Below, in pieces: positions 32,848 to 41,849 of a stretch of DNA of 64,000 bases (positions within the stretch are counted from its first letter, which is position 1; each line of letters begins with the position of its first letter). The DNA lies in NCBI RefSeq assembly GCF_021699195.1, contig NZ_SSXE01000006.1:36158-100157 (forward strand). The letters are read 5' to 3'. The stretch is from Nonomuraea sp. MG754425 (lineage in GTDB: Bacteria > Actinomycetota > Actinomycetes > Streptosporangiales > Streptosporangiaceae). Under the pieces are notes generated by a model. That model was given only the letters and a program-made list of their open reading frames with translations, was not told where the DNA came from and searched no databases. Made by a program: the position numbers and the translations under genes.

Positions 32848-34029
32848 GTGTCGTTGCCACCGCTGGTCGAGCCGGCCGCAGAGCTGACTGTTGACGAAGT
32901 GCGCCGCTACTCACGCCACCTGATCATTCCCGACGTGGGCATGGCGGGGCAGAAGCGGCTGAAGAACGCCAAGGTGCTGTGTGTGGGCGCCGGGGGCCTG
33001 GGCTCGCCCGCGCTGATGTACCTCGCGGCGGCGGGCGTCGGCACCCTCGGCATCATCGACTTCGACGTGGTCGATGAGTCCAACCTGCAGCGCCAGATCA
33101 TCCACGGCCAGTCCGACGTGGGCAGACTGAAGGCCGAGAGCGCCGCGGCGTCCGTCCGCGAGATCAACCCGCTGGTCGACGTGGTGATCCACAACGCGGC
33201 GCTGACCACCGAGAACGTCATGGAGATCTTCTCCGGGTACGACCTCATCGTTGACGGCACCGACAACTTCGCCACGCGTTACATGGTGAACGACGCGGCG
33301 GTGCTGCTCGGCAAGCCGTACGTCTGGGGCTCGATCTACCGCTTCGACGGCCAGGCGAGCGTGTTCTGGGCGGAGCACGGGCCGTGCTACCGCTGCCTCT
33401 ACCCGGAGCCCCCGCCCCCCGGCATGGTGCCGTCGTGCGCCGAGGGCGGCGTGCTCGGCGTGCTGTGCGCGTCGATCGGCTCCATCCAGGTCAACGAGGC
33501 CATCAAGCTGCTGACCGGCATCGGCGACCCGCTGGTCGGCCGGCTGATGATCTACGACGCCCTGGAGATGAAGTACCGCGACGTCAAGGTCCGCAAGGAC
33601 CCCGAGTGCGTCCTGTGCGGCAAGAACCCGACGGTCACCGAGCTGCTCGAGGACTACGAGGCGTTCTGCGGCGCGGTCTCCGAGGAGGCCGCCGAGGCCG
33701 CCAGCGGCTCCACGATCACGGCGCTCGAGCTCAAGGGCATGATCGACCGCGACGAGAACATCTACGTCGTCGACGTCCGCGAGCCCAACGAGTACGAGAT
33801 CGTCTCGATCCCCGGCGCCACGCTGATCCCGAAGGGCGAGTTCCTGAACGGCTCGGCCCTGGAGAAGCTGCCGCAGGACAAGAAGATCGTGCTGCACTGC
33901 AAGTCCGGAGCGCGCTCGGCCGAGGCGCTCGCGGTCGTCAAGAACGCCGGCTTCGCCGACGCCGTGCATGTCGGCGGCGGTGTGCTGAGCTGGGTAAAGA
34001 CGGTCGACCCGAGCCTGCCCAGCTATTAA
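32848..34029 (+). CDS. moeZ: Adenylyltransferase/sulfurtransferase MoeZ (ThiF + rhodanese)
   Basis: 393 aa from GTG 32848. The N-terminal E1-like domain has RYSRHLIIPDVGMAGQKRL, nucleotide-binding GAGGLGSPALMYLAAAG and zinc-ligand CxxC pairs (CYRCLYPE and CVLCGK). The C-terminal rhodanese domain (~290-393) has catalytic Cys351 in HCKSGARS. MoeZ activates and sulfurates the C-termini of small sulfur-carrier proteins used for molybdopterin, cysteine (CysO) and other thio-metabolites in actinobacteria. Confidence 0.95.
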   Translation: MSLPPLVEPAAELTVDEVRRYSRHLIIPDVGMAGQKRLKNAKVLCVGAGGLGSPALMYLAAAGVGTLGIIDFDVVDESNLQRQIIHGQSDVGRLKAESAAASVREINPLVDVVIHNAALTTENVMEIFSGYDLIVDGTDNFATRYMVNDAAVLLGKPYVWGSIYRFDGQASVFWAEHGPCYRCLYPEPPPPGMVPSCAEGGVLGVLCASIGSIQVNEAIKLLTGIGDPLVGRLMIYDALEMKYRDVKVRKDPECVLCGKNPTVTELLEDYEAFCGAVSEEAAEAASGSTITALELKGMIDRDENIYVVDVREPNEYEIVSIPGATLIPKGEFLNGSALEKLPQDKKIVLHCKSGARSAEALAVVKNAGFADAVHVGGGVLSWVKTVDPSLPSY

Positions 34030-34068
34030 GCGGGTTTCTGCCGGGAGCTCCCGGTTAAGGTCGTTGCC

Positions 34069-34788
34069 GTGAACTCCGACCGTCCCTGGCCGACACTCGT
34101 GGTGGCCTCCGCGCTGACGCTGATCTGCGCGGTGGCCGCCGGGGTGGCGGGCAGCGCGGCCGGTACGGAGCTCACCCGCGGCCCCACCACGGCCGAGTTG
34201 CAGGCGGCGGCCAGGCACGAGGTCGCCGACCGCTGGCATACCTGGCCCACGGGCCGTATCTTCCCCGCCACACTGCCGTACTCCGCCGAGCAGGGCGGGC
34301 GGGAGCACGCGAGCCGCATCGGCATCTCCCCGCGCACCTCCTGCGGCGACTCGGTGGACGCCAAGGCGGTCAAGGCCCTGCGCAAGGCGGGCTGCCGGGG
34401 CGTGCTGCGGGCCACCTACATCGACGCGCTGCGCGGGGTGCTCGTCACGATCGGCGTGGTCGCGCTGCGCGACGAACTGGCCGCCGTACGGGCCAGGACC
34501 GCTTTCGCCGAGACCGGCAAACCCGCTCCCGGCCTGCGCCCGCTGGCCTTCCACCACACGGTCTCCGACCGGTTCACGGCCGCCGTACGGCAGTCGGGCT
34601 CGGTCCGGCAGGCGGGTCCGTACGTGGTGCTGACCACGGCCGGGCAGGTGGACGGCCGGCCCGCGGACGCGGCGGGCGAGCCCCGGCCGGCCATCTTCGC
34701 CTTCGCCGCCGAGTTGTCCGAGCACGTGCTGTCCGAGCTGAGCACGCCCAGGCTGCCCGACTGCGCGGCCGAGGAGTGGCGGTGCTGA
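34069..34788 (+). CDS. Membrane-anchored hypothetical protein, cassette 1
   Basis: 239 aa from GTG 34069. One N-terminal helix (LVVASALTLICAVAAGVAG) anchors an extracytoplasmic domain. Its middle region (ADRWHTWPTGRIFPATLPY, then SRIGISPRTSCGDSVDA, LRATYIDALRG and VTIGVVALRDE) clearly matches the protein at 35999-36961. Cys residues near CGDSVD and AGCRG are shared and may form a disulfide. The family is unnamed to me. Its stop overlaps the start of a mycosin-like protease (GTGCTGA). Confidence 0.75.
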   Translation: MNSDRPWPTLVVASALTLICAVAAGVAGSAAGTELTRGPTTAELQAAARHEVADRWHTWPTGRIFPATLPYSAEQGGREHASRIGISPRTSCGDSVDAKAVKALRKAGCRGVLRATYIDALRGVLVTIGVVALRDELAAVRARTAFAETGKPAPGLRPLAFHHTVSDRFTAAVRQSGSVRQAGPYVVLTTAGQVDGRPADAAGEPRPAIFAFAAELSEHVLSELSTPRLPDCAAEEWRC

Positions 34789-36002
34789 CGGCGGGCCGGC
34801 GGCTGGTGGCGGTCGCGGCGACGGGGATGCTGCTGTTCGCGGTCCTGCCCGCGCGGGCCGACGACGTACGCGGCGGGCAGCGGGCGGTGATCGAGACGTT
34901 GTCGCTGACCGAGGCGTGGCGCACCAGCAAGGGCGCCGGCGTGACGGTGGCCGTGCTGGACTCCGGCGTCGATCCGGGCCACCGCGACCTGGCCGGGTCG
35001 GTACGCGTGGGCAGGGATTTCACCGAGGGCGCGAACCCGCCCGGCACCCCTCCCAGCAGGTTGCACGGCACGTACATGGCGTCGCTGATCGCCGGGCACG
35101 GGCACGGGCCGGGGCGAAAACTGGGGATCATCGGCGTCGCGCCCGAAGCGGACGTACTGTCGGTAAGGGTCATCCTCGAGGACGAGGAGCCGGGCTTCCG
35201 CGAGTTCAACTCGGCCGAGCGCTTCGAGGACGTGGTGGCCCGGGGCATCCGCTACGCGGTGGACGAGGGGGCGGACGTGATCAACATGTCGATCTCCAAG
35301 GAGCTGGCGACCAGGGAGGAGCGGGCGGCGGTCCGCTACGCCATCTCCAAGGGCGTCGTGCTCGTCGCCGCCGCGGGCAACGACGGCGAGCGGCGGATCG
35401 ACAGCGACTACGCCCCCTACTCCTATCCGGCGGCCTTCCCCGGCGTGGTCTCGGTCGGGGCCACCGACCTGCGGCTGCGGCGGGCCGCGTTCTCCAACTG
35501 GAATTCCTCGGTGCTGGTGGCCGCGCCCGGGGTGGACATCATGGGCGCGGGCCCCGGCGACGAGTACTGGGTCGGCAGGGGCACCTCGCAGGCGACCGCG
35601 CTGGTGTCGGGGGTCGCCGCCCTCGTCAAGAGCCGGCATCCGGACCTGTCGCCGCCGCTGGTGGCGCGGGCCCTGGCCGCCGGAGCCACCGACCGGCCGC
35701 CGGGCGGCTACGACATCGCCACCGGCTACGGCGTCGTCAACGCGGCCAAGGCGCTGACCGAGGCGTCCAGGCTGGCCCGGCACACCGAGACGGCCACGGG
35801 CGGGCAGGCCCAGGACCCGGCCAGGCCGGTGTCCGCCGGCGGGCAGGCGGGCCCGGTCCGGGTGATCACCAGGGACGAGCAGCGGGTCACCGTGTTCGCG
35901 GCCATCGCGGGCGCGGCGGCCCTCGGCGCGCTCGCGTCGCTGAGCGTCATATTCATCCTGGTCAGGCGGGTACGACGGGCCCACAACGCGCAAGAGGCAT
36001 GA
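34782..36002 (+). CDS. Mycosin-like subtilisin-family (S8) serine protease, cassette 1
   Basis: 406 aa from GTG 34782, 5 nt after GAGGAG. Signal peptide, then an S8 catalytic domain with Asp60 (VLDSGVD), His95 (RLHGTYM) and Ser269 (GTSQATA). A C-terminal membrane helix (ALGALASLSVIFILVRR) with a basic tail is the layout of type VII secretion mycosins. No EsxA/EsxB, EccB, EccC or EccD gene is near, so a link to type VII secretion is not supported. Coupled to the preceding membrane-protein gene. Confidence 0.9.
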   Translation: MLTAGRRLVAVAATGMLLFAVLPARADDVRGGQRAVIETLSLTEAWRTSKGAGVTVAVLDSGVDPGHRDLAGSVRVGRDFTEGANPPGTPPSRLHGTYMASLIAGHGHGPGRKLGIIGVAPEADVLSVRVILEDEEPGFREFNSAERFEDVVARGIRYAVDEGADVINMSISKELATREERAAVRYAISKGVVLVAAAGNDGERRIDSDYAPYSYPAAFPGVVSVGATDLRLRRAAFSNWNSSVLVAAPGVDIMGAGPGDEYWVGRGTSQATALVSGVAALVKSRHPDLSPPLVARALAAGATDRPPGGYDIATGYGVVNAAKALTEASRLARHTETATGGQAQDPARPVSAGGQAGPVRVITRDEQRVTVFAAIAGAAALGALASLSVIFILVRRVRRAHNAQEA

Positions 36003-36961
36003 AGCGCCCCCGTACGGGGACGAAAGAGACACGAAACGATCGCGGGAACGAGGCCGTGGTGAGGGCACGTAGGTCGACCACAGGGCTACCGCGCGCCGGG
36101 GAGGACGCCACGCCGGGACGGAGGAATCCGCTCGGCGCCGCCACCGGCCGCCGATCACGTGTGCGCTCGTGGCCGGCGGCGGACTCCCGCAGGCGCACGG
36201 CCGCCAAGGAGCGGGCCGAGCTGTACGCCCTGCAACAGGGCATCCGCTACCGCCGCGCCTTCGTGGTGCTGCTCGGCGTCGTCATCGCCGTCTCGGCCGT
36301 CGTCGTGCTGCTCGGCACCGTCGGGCTGTTCGCCGAGACCCGTTCGCGCCCGCTCACCTCCGACGAGCAGAACCAGTACAAGCAGGAGGAGATCGCCCGG
36401 CGCTGGCAGGCGTGGCCCGCCACGGGCGTCTTCCCCGACGAGGTGAAGTACGTCGGGCTCGACCGCGCCCAGCAGTACGCCAGGCGCGTCGGCATCGCCC
36501 CCGAGACCGACTGCGGCAAGGCCGTGGACGCCTCCGTCGCCGGGGTGCTGCAGAGCCACGGCTGCGTCACCATGCTGCGGGCCACGTACGTCGACCAGAC
36601 GGCCTCCTTCGTCTTCACCGTGGGCGTGGCCGTGCTGAAGGACGAGGAGTCCAGGATCTCGGCCGGCGAAGAGCTCACCCAGGACGACCGCGTGGGCGTG
36701 CTGCCGGTGCCGTTCCCCGCCACGGTCGCCGAACGTTTCGGGCCCGACCAGCGCCAGCGCACCGGCTGGGTGGGCGCGGGGCCGTACCTGGTGTTCTCCA
36801 CGGGCGGCTACACCGACGGGCGCACCAGGGCCGCGATCCCGCCGGAGGAGATCCTGCACAGCGAGCTGTGGCCGGCCGCCAAGTCCATCGGCAACCAGAT
36901 CGCCTACTTCCTGGCGGACCCGCCCAAGGTGCCGCCCTGTACCCAGGGGAACGTGTGCTGA
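35999..36961 (+). CDS. Membrane-anchored hypothetical protein, cassette 2
   Basis: 320 aa from ATG 35999, overlapping the preceding stop (ATGA). A long Arg-rich cytoplasmic tail (~1-82) precedes the membrane helix FVVLLGVVIAVSAVVVLLG. The extracytoplasmic domain (ARRWQAWPATGVFPDEVKY, RRVGIAPETDCGKAVDA, LRATYVDQTASFVFTVGVAV) is a paralogue of the 34069 gene product, with the same Cys pattern. A start further downstream is possible because most of the N-terminal tail is low complexity. Coupled by GTGCTGA to the second protease. Confidence 0.75.
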   Translation: MKRPRTGTKETRNDRGNEAVVRARRSTTGLPRAGEDATPGRRNPLGAATGRRSRVRSWPAADSRRRTAAKERAELYALQQGIRYRRAFVVLLGVVIAVSAVVVLLGTVGLFAETRSRPLTSDEQNQYKQEEIARRWQAWPATGVFPDEVKYVGLDRAQQYARRVGIAPETDCGKAVDASVAGVLQSHGCVTMLRATYVDQTASFVFTVGVAVLKDEESRISAGEELTQDDRVGVLPVPFPATVAERFGPDQRQRTGWVGAGPYLVFSTGGYTDGRTRAAIPPEEILHSELWPAAKSIGNQIAYFLADPPKVPPCTQGNVC

Positions 36962-38112
36962 CTGCCGTTCGCGTGCTCACGGCCGCGATCCTCGCCCTGT
37001 CCGGGACCGCCGCCGACCCCGTCAGGGAGCAGCAGCAGTGGGTGCTCGACGCGCTCAACGTCGAGCAGGCGTGGACGGTCACCAAGGGCGAGGGCGTCAC
37101 CGTCGCCGTCGTGGACAGCGCCGTGGACACCGGGGTCAAGGAGCTGAAGGCCCGCGTGGACAGCGGCCCCGACATGACCAGCGGCACGAGCACGCGCGAC
37201 CTGCCGCCCGGCAGGCACGGCACCGCCATGGCCGGGCTGATCGCCGGCTCCGGCGCGGGCGGCGGCTTCGTCGGCGTCGCCCCCGGCGCGCGCATCCTGT
37301 CGCTGCCCATGGTCATCGACGACGAGCCCGCCGTGAGCGTGCCGCCGCTGGACAGCGAGCAGACGGTGACGGAGAGCCCGCTGGCCCGCGCCCTGCGCTA
37401 CGCCGCCAACCACGGCGCCCAGGTCATCAGCATGTCGATCGGCTCCTACGGGCCGCTGCGGTCGGAACGCGAGGCCGTCTCGTACGCGCTGGGCAAGGGT
37501 GCGGTGCTCGTCGCCGCCGTCGGCAACGACGGCCAGACCCAGTACGCCAAGGAGAAGAGCACCTCCTACTGGAGCTTCCCGGCCGGCTACCCCGGTGTCA
37601 TCGGCGTGGCGGCCACCGACAAACAGGGCAGGCGGGCCACGTTCAGCAGCGACAACCTCTCCGTGCTGGTCGCCGCGCCCGGTGTCGGGGTGCCCGTGCT
37701 CAAGCGCGACAGCGGCTACGAGCTGTCGGAGGGCACCAGCTCGGCCGCCGCATTGGTCGCCGGGGTCGCCGCGCTGGTCAAGTCGCGCTACCCGGACCTG
37801 CCGCCCGAGCAGGTCGCCCAGGCGCTGGCGTCTAGCTCCCGAGGCCGGCCCGCCACCGGATACGACGACCAGATCGGCTTCGGGGTCGTGGACGCCGCCG
37901 CCGCGCTGAACGCCGCCGACCGGCTGACCGGGGCCAAGCGCAGCATCGTGCCGGGAATGGAGCACTTCGGGCAGGGTGCGGACTCTCCCGTGCCGACCCC
38001 GCCGGGGCCCGATCCGCTGCGCCTGTGGCTCTACGGGGGCGGGGTGCTGGTGGCGCTGGTCGCCTTCTGCGGCGCGATCATCGTCCTCAACCAGCGCAAG
38101 GAGCAGGGATAA
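36955..38112 (+). CDS. Mycosin-like subtilisin-family (S8) serine protease, cassette 2
   Basis: 385 aa from GTG 36955, which overlaps the upstream stop as GTGCTGA exactly as in cassette 1. Signal peptide, S8 domain with Asp54 (VVDSAVD), His88 (GRHGTAM) and Ser262 (GTSSAAAL), then a Pro-rich linker and a C-terminal helix (LYGGGVLVALVAFCGAIIVL). All catalytic residues are intact. The two cassettes are a tandem duplication; this copy may cleave or partner with its own membrane protein (inference). Confidence 0.9.
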   Translation: MLTAVRVLTAAILALSGTAADPVREQQQWVLDALNVEQAWTVTKGEGVTVAVVDSAVDTGVKELKARVDSGPDMTSGTSTRDLPPGRHGTAMAGLIAGSGAGGGFVGVAPGARILSLPMVIDDEPAVSVPPLDSEQTVTESPLARALRYAANHGAQVISMSIGSYGPLRSEREAVSYALGKGAVLVAAVGNDGQTQYAKEKSTSYWSFPAGYPGVIGVAATDKQGRRATFSSDNLSVLVAAPGVGVPVLKRDSGYELSEGTSSAAALVAGVAALVKSRYPDLPPEQVAQALASSSRGRPATGYDDQIGFGVVDAAAALNAADRLTGAKRSIVPGMEHFGQGADSPVPTPPGPDPLRLWLYGGGVLVALVAFCGAIIVLNQRKEQG

Positions 38113-38157
38113 CGACCGGTTTCATGATGAGGAGAAGATCCGCTATGGTCCCCCGTC

Positions 38158-38517
38158 ATGGGATACGAGCTGCGGGTGGTGCGCGAGTCGCCACTCGCCT
38201 TCGCGGAGCTTGCGAAGGCCATCGCGCCGGCCGGTTTCGAGCTGCACGGAACTGACGAGATCGTGATCGGTCACGGGGGCGACGCGCACCTGGTGGCCCG
38301 CTGGCAGGGCCAGCTCGTCGGCGAGCCCGGCTCCGACTGGCAGGTGGCCCAGCTCCTGCGCCTGTCCACCGCGCTCGGCGCCCGCCTGGTGGGCGAGGAC
38401 GGCGAGGTGTACACGCTGAACGACGGCGTCATCGAGGTCTCGGCGGCCGGCGGCGTGGTGGAGATCGGCAAGTTCGAGGAGATCATCGACGCCGGGCCGG
38501 CGGCGTGGAGTCCGTGA
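38158..38517 (+). CDS. Conserved hypothetical protein, 119 aa
   Basis: Soluble alpha/beta protein starting MGYELRVVRESPLAFAELAK. I do not recognise a family. Secondary-structure-like alternation and consistent codon use support it as a real gene. ATG 38158 has no strong ribosome-binding site close by. Its stop overlaps the start of the alkyltransferase-like gene (GTGA), so the two are coupled. Confidence 0.65.
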   Translation: MGYELRVVRESPLAFAELAKAIAPAGFELHGTDEIVIGHGGDAHLVARWQGQLVGEPGSDWQVAQLLRLSTALGARLVGEDGEVYTLNDGVIEVSAAGGVVEIGKFEEIIDAGPAAWSP

Positions 38518-38819
38518 ACCCCTTCGCCGAACGGGTGCTCGACCTGGTCGAACGCATCCCGCCCGGCAAGGTGCTGGCGTACGGCGACATCGCCGAATAC
38601 CTCGGCGAGGGCGGCCCCCGCCAGGTCGGCAAGGTGATGTCCACGTGGGGCGGCGGCGTGCCGTGGTGGCGCGTCGTCCACGCCGACGGCACCGCCGCCG
38701 CCCCCGACCACCTGCGACGATGCCTGGCCCACTGGCGCGAGGAGGGCACTCCGCTGCGCGGCGAGCGGGCGGACATGCGCCTGGCCCGCTGGGACGGGCG
38801 CACAGGGAATGTTCAGTAA
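38514..38819 (+). CDS. MGMT-family alkyltransferase-like (ATL) protein
   Basis: 101 aa from GTG 38514 (an in-frame GTG lies at 38505). It matches the DNA-binding domain of O6-alkylguanine transferases: IPPGKVLAYGDIAEYL, then RQVGKVMS. The active site PCHRV is replaced by PWWRVV, so the alkyl-accepting Cys is absent. ATL proteins bind alkylated guanine and flag it for nucleotide excision repair rather than reversing it. Coupled to the preceding hypothetical gene. Confidence 0.88.
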   Translation: MNPFAERVLDLVERIPPGKVLAYGDIAEYLGEGGPRQVGKVMSTWGGGVPWWRVVHADGTAAAPDHLRRCLAHWREEGTPLRGERADMRLARWDGRTGNVQ

Positions 38820-38838
38820 TTCAGTAGATTTTCAGTAA
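38812..38838. repeat. Three TTCAGTA direct repeats
   Basis: TTCAGTAA, TTCAGTAG and TTCAGTAA begin at 38812, 38820 and 38831, straddling the stop of the ATL gene and ~100 bp upstream of the glycerophosphotransferase start. Could be a binding site for its regulator. Confidence 0.5.
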
Positions 38839-38941
38839 CCCATCTGACCTGCGGTTTCGCTGAACGGGCGATTCTGTGACATGTGACGGCCCTTACCATG
38901 GGCAGAACACTGATGGCGGCCCGAAAGGCGGTGCCTCCCTT

Positions 38942-41794
38942 ATGGCAACCGGCGTCACAGCCCAAAGCCAGGGCGGCGATTCGCTCGCCGACCGCCTGAA
39001 GGCTGTCCAGGATCTCTGCGATCGTGGCGAGCCTCTCGAAGCGGTCATGCGAGCGGTCGGCCCCGGCGGCCGCGACGCGGCGTTCGACACCGAAGTGCTC
39101 AGCGGCCCACTCGGGAACCGCATCGAGCTGGCGGTCAAACGCGGCGCCGCGCGGCGGCGGGAAATGCTCGACCTCGTGCGTCCTTATCTCAAGGGCGTCG
39201 ACTCGGGCGTCAAACGCGACCTGCCGGTCGCCCGTCGCGTCCTCTGCCACCTGATCGAGCACCGCCCCGACGGCGAACTCGTCGAGGGCGAGACGCTCGC
39301 GACGGTGGTCACGGCGGCGGCGGAGCCGTCCAAGCGCATCCGCAAGGGCCTGCGCTGGTACGCCGACCTGCCCTTCCGCGACGAGCTGCCACCCGATCTG
39401 TACCGTCTGCGGCGCGCCGACCTGGTGCCGGTGACCCACATCGACGACATCGTCTGGGCCGACGGCAAGCTGCGCGTGACCGGCTTCGCCTACCTCGCGG
39501 GCCTGTCGGTCCGCAGCCGCAGGTTCAACTGGGCCACCGTGGTGCTGCGCGGGCCGCGCTGGCTGCCGCCGATCCGCATGCGCACCCGCCGCGTCCTCGC
39601 CCCCGAGGCCACCCACGGCGCGCGCGAGCCCGGCTGCAACTACGACTGGTCGGGCTTCACCGCCGAGCTGAGCCCGTGGCCGCTGCGCTGGCGCGGCGCG
39701 GTGCGCGGCGTGGTGCACGGGGTGCGGCGGCGCATGCGGCACCGGCCCTCCGTGCCCGACGCGACCACGTGGCGGGCCGAGATCGTGTTCTGGAGCCGGG
39801 GCGCGCGGGCCACGGGCCTGCTGCGCGGCTCCTCGGCCGGCCGTCCCGAGCGGCCCTCCGGGCTCAGGCTGCGGCCCGGCTGGTGGGTGCGGCCGGTCTG
39901 GACCTCCGACCGGGCGCTGCAGGTCGTGCTCCAGCCCAACCGGGCCGAGCTGACCGGCGTGCGGCTCGACGGCGACCGCCTCGAACTGAAGATCTCCCTG
40001 CCCGGACGGCAGGTCACCAAGGGTCACGCCCGGCTGGGCGGCCACCGCATCGCCGCCGACTTCACCCCGTCGGGCGGCGGCACCGAGGTCCTGGTCGGCC
40101 TGGCCGTGCCCGCCCTGCTCCAGGAGAAGGACGGCCGGCGGCTCTGGGTCGAGCCCAAGGGCGACCCGGCGGCCTCCGTCATGCTGGCCGACCTGGTCGA
40201 GACCCGCACGCCCGTGGGCGACCGCGAGATCACCGTGCTCGGCGACCGGCGCGACCGCGTCGTGGTCTCCGCCCACCGCATCCGTCCCGTGATCACCTCA
40301 GCGGTCTGGGAGGGGTCGGCGCTGGTCCTGCGCGGCGACTACCCCGACGCCCCCGGCCCGCGCGCGCTCACGCTGCGGCACCGGTCGGGGCTGTCCTACC
40401 TGCTGCCGATGGAGCGCTCCGGCGCGCAGTTCTCCGTGCGGGTGGAGCCCGGGGGCATGGACCGCTTCGGCGAGCCGGTGCCGCTGTCCTCCGGCACGTG
40501 GAACATGTCGCTGCGGCATCCGTCGGGCGAGATCGTCCCGCTGCGGGTGGACCACGCGGCCCTGGCCGGCCTCGACGAGGAGCCGCGCACGATCGGCGGC
40601 CACGTCTTCCGCATGCTCTCGACCCGGTTCGACGTGCCGGTGATCAACGTGGAGGAGGCCCGGCCCGCCGACGAGCGCGGCGTCGCGGGCACCCACGTGC
40701 TGCGCCGCGTCTTCTACCCGGCCCAGCGCACCGAGCCGCTGCGCGACTCGACCGTCTACGTCGTCAACGACGGCCGTCACTACTCCGACAGCGTCCGCGC
40801 GATCTACGAGGAGCGGCTGCGCAGGGGCGACGACCGTGAGCACATCTGGATCGTCAAGGACGGCGCGTTCGTGCCGCCCGGCGGCGCCACCGTTGTCCGC
40901 GCGGGCAGCCGTGAGCACCATGAGGCGCTCGCCCGCTCCCGCCACATCGTCGCCAACTCCTTCCTGCCCGCCTGGTTCCGCGCCAGGGAGGACCAGGTGG
41001 TGCTGCAGACCTGGCACGGCACGCCGGCCAAGACGATCGGCAACGACCAGTCCCACATGAACCGCGACCCGAAGCCGCCCATCTGGCACCGCCAGGCGGC
41101 CGAGGTGCGCGGCTGGGACCTGCTGCTGTCGCAGTCCGCCTGGGCCACGCCGGTGCTGCGCAAGGCGTTCGGCTACAAGGGCGAGGTGCTGGAGAGCGGC
41201 CTGCCGCGCAACGACGTGCTCAACGCGCCCGACCGCGACGCCCTGGCGGCGGCCGTGCGCGAGCGGCTGGGGCTGGCCGAGGGCAAGCGCGTGGTCCTGT
41301 ACGCGCCCACCTGGCGCGACTACGACCGCAAGAACGCCATGGTCAAGCTCGACCTGGCCAAGGCCCGCGAGGCGCTGGGCGCCGACCACGAGATCCTGGT
41401 CCGCGCCCACCCGATGCAGGCCATGCCCGCCGTCCCCGACATCGCCCACGACGTCACTTCTTATCCGGACATGGCGGATCTGCTGCTGGTGGCCGACGTC
41501 CTGGTGACCGACTACTCCTCGGTCATGATCGACTTCGCCTGCACCGGCAAGCCGATCGTGCTGTACGGCTACGACCTGGCCAAATACTCCGCCAAGCGCG
41601 GCCTCTACCTCGATCTGCCCGAGCTGGCTCCCGGGCCGCTGCTCTCGACGTCGGCCGAGGTGGTGGCGGCGCTGCGGTCGATCGACGAGGTGGCGGCGGC
41701 GCACGCCGACCGCTACGACGCCTTCCGCGCCACGTTCGCCCCGCGCGACGACGGCAAGGCCACGGCCCGCGTCGTCGACCACCTGTTCTCCTGA
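38942..41794 (+). CDS. CDP-glycerol:glycerophosphotransferase (teichoic acid-type)
   Basis: 950 aa from ATG 38942. The C-terminal ~370 residues form the TagF/TarF-like glycerophosphotransferase domain: VLQTWHGTPAKTIG, ESGLPRNDVL, VVLYAPTWRDYD and DYSSVMIDFACTGKPIVLYG. The N-terminal ~570 residues include a helical region and beta-rich segments common in actinobacterial multi-domain forms. It polymerises or adds glycerol-phosphate units of wall teichoic-type polymers on the cytoplasmic side of the membrane. No other teichoic acid genes are adjacent. Confidence 0.9.
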   Translation: MATGVTAQSQGGDSLADRLKAVQDLCDRGEPLEAVMRAVGPGGRDAAFDTEVLSGPLGNRIELAVKRGAARRREMLDLVRPYLKGVDSGVKRDLPVARRVLCHLIEHRPDGELVEGETLATVVTAAAEPSKRIRKGLRWYADLPFRDELPPDLYRLRRADLVPVTHIDDIVWADGKLRVTGFAYLAGLSVRSRRFNWATVVLRGPRWLPPIRMRTRRVLAPEATHGAREPGCNYDWSGFTAELSPWPLRWRGAVRGVVHGVRRRMRHRPSVPDATTWRAEIVFWSRGARATGLLRGSSAGRPERPSGLRLRPGWWVRPVWTSDRALQVVLQPNRAELTGVRLDGDRLELKISLPGRQVTKGHARLGGHRIAADFTPSGGGTEVLVGLAVPALLQEKDGRRLWVEPKGDPAASVMLADLVETRTPVGDREITVLGDRRDRVVVSAHRIRPVITSAVWEGSALVLRGDYPDAPGPRALTLRHRSGLSYLLPMERSGAQFSVRVEPGGMDRFGEPVPLSSGTWNMSLRHPSGEIVPLRVDHAALAGLDEEPRTIGGHVFRMLSTRFDVPVINVEEARPADERGVAGTHVLRRVFYPAQRTEPLRDSTVYVVNDGRHYSDSVRAIYEERLRRGDDREHIWIVKDGAFVPPGGATVVRAGSREHHEALARSRHIVANSFLPAWFRAREDQVVLQTWHGTPAKTIGNDQSHMNRDPKPPIWHRQAAEVRGWDLLLSQSAWATPVLRKAFGYKGEVLESGLPRNDVLNAPDRDALAAAVRERLGLAEGKRVVLYAPTWRDYDRKNAMVKLDLAKAREALGADHEILVRAHPMQAMPAVPDIAHDVTSYPDMADLLLVADVLVTDYSSVMIDFACTGKPIVLYGYDLAKYSAKRGLYLDLPELAPGPLLSTSAEVVAALRSIDEVAAAHADRYDAFRATFAPRDDGKATARVVDHLFS

Positions 41795-41799
41795 GCCGC

Positions 41800-41825
41800 C
41801 CCTCTCCCGCTCCGGCGGGGGAGGG
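41800..41825. terminator. Bidirectional hairpin between convergent genes
   Basis: CCCTCTCCCGC and GCGGGGGAGGG pair over 11 bp with one G-T wobble and a 4-nt loop, between the glycerophosphotransferase stop and the end of the Nudix gene. Confidence 0.6.
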
Positions 41826-41849
41826 CGCGGGAGGGCGCTGCCGGGCGCG

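Noticed and set aside
34782..38112. Type VII (ESX) secretion locus
   Set aside because: The proteases look like mycosins, but no EsxA/B, EccB, EccC, EccD or EccE homologue is present.
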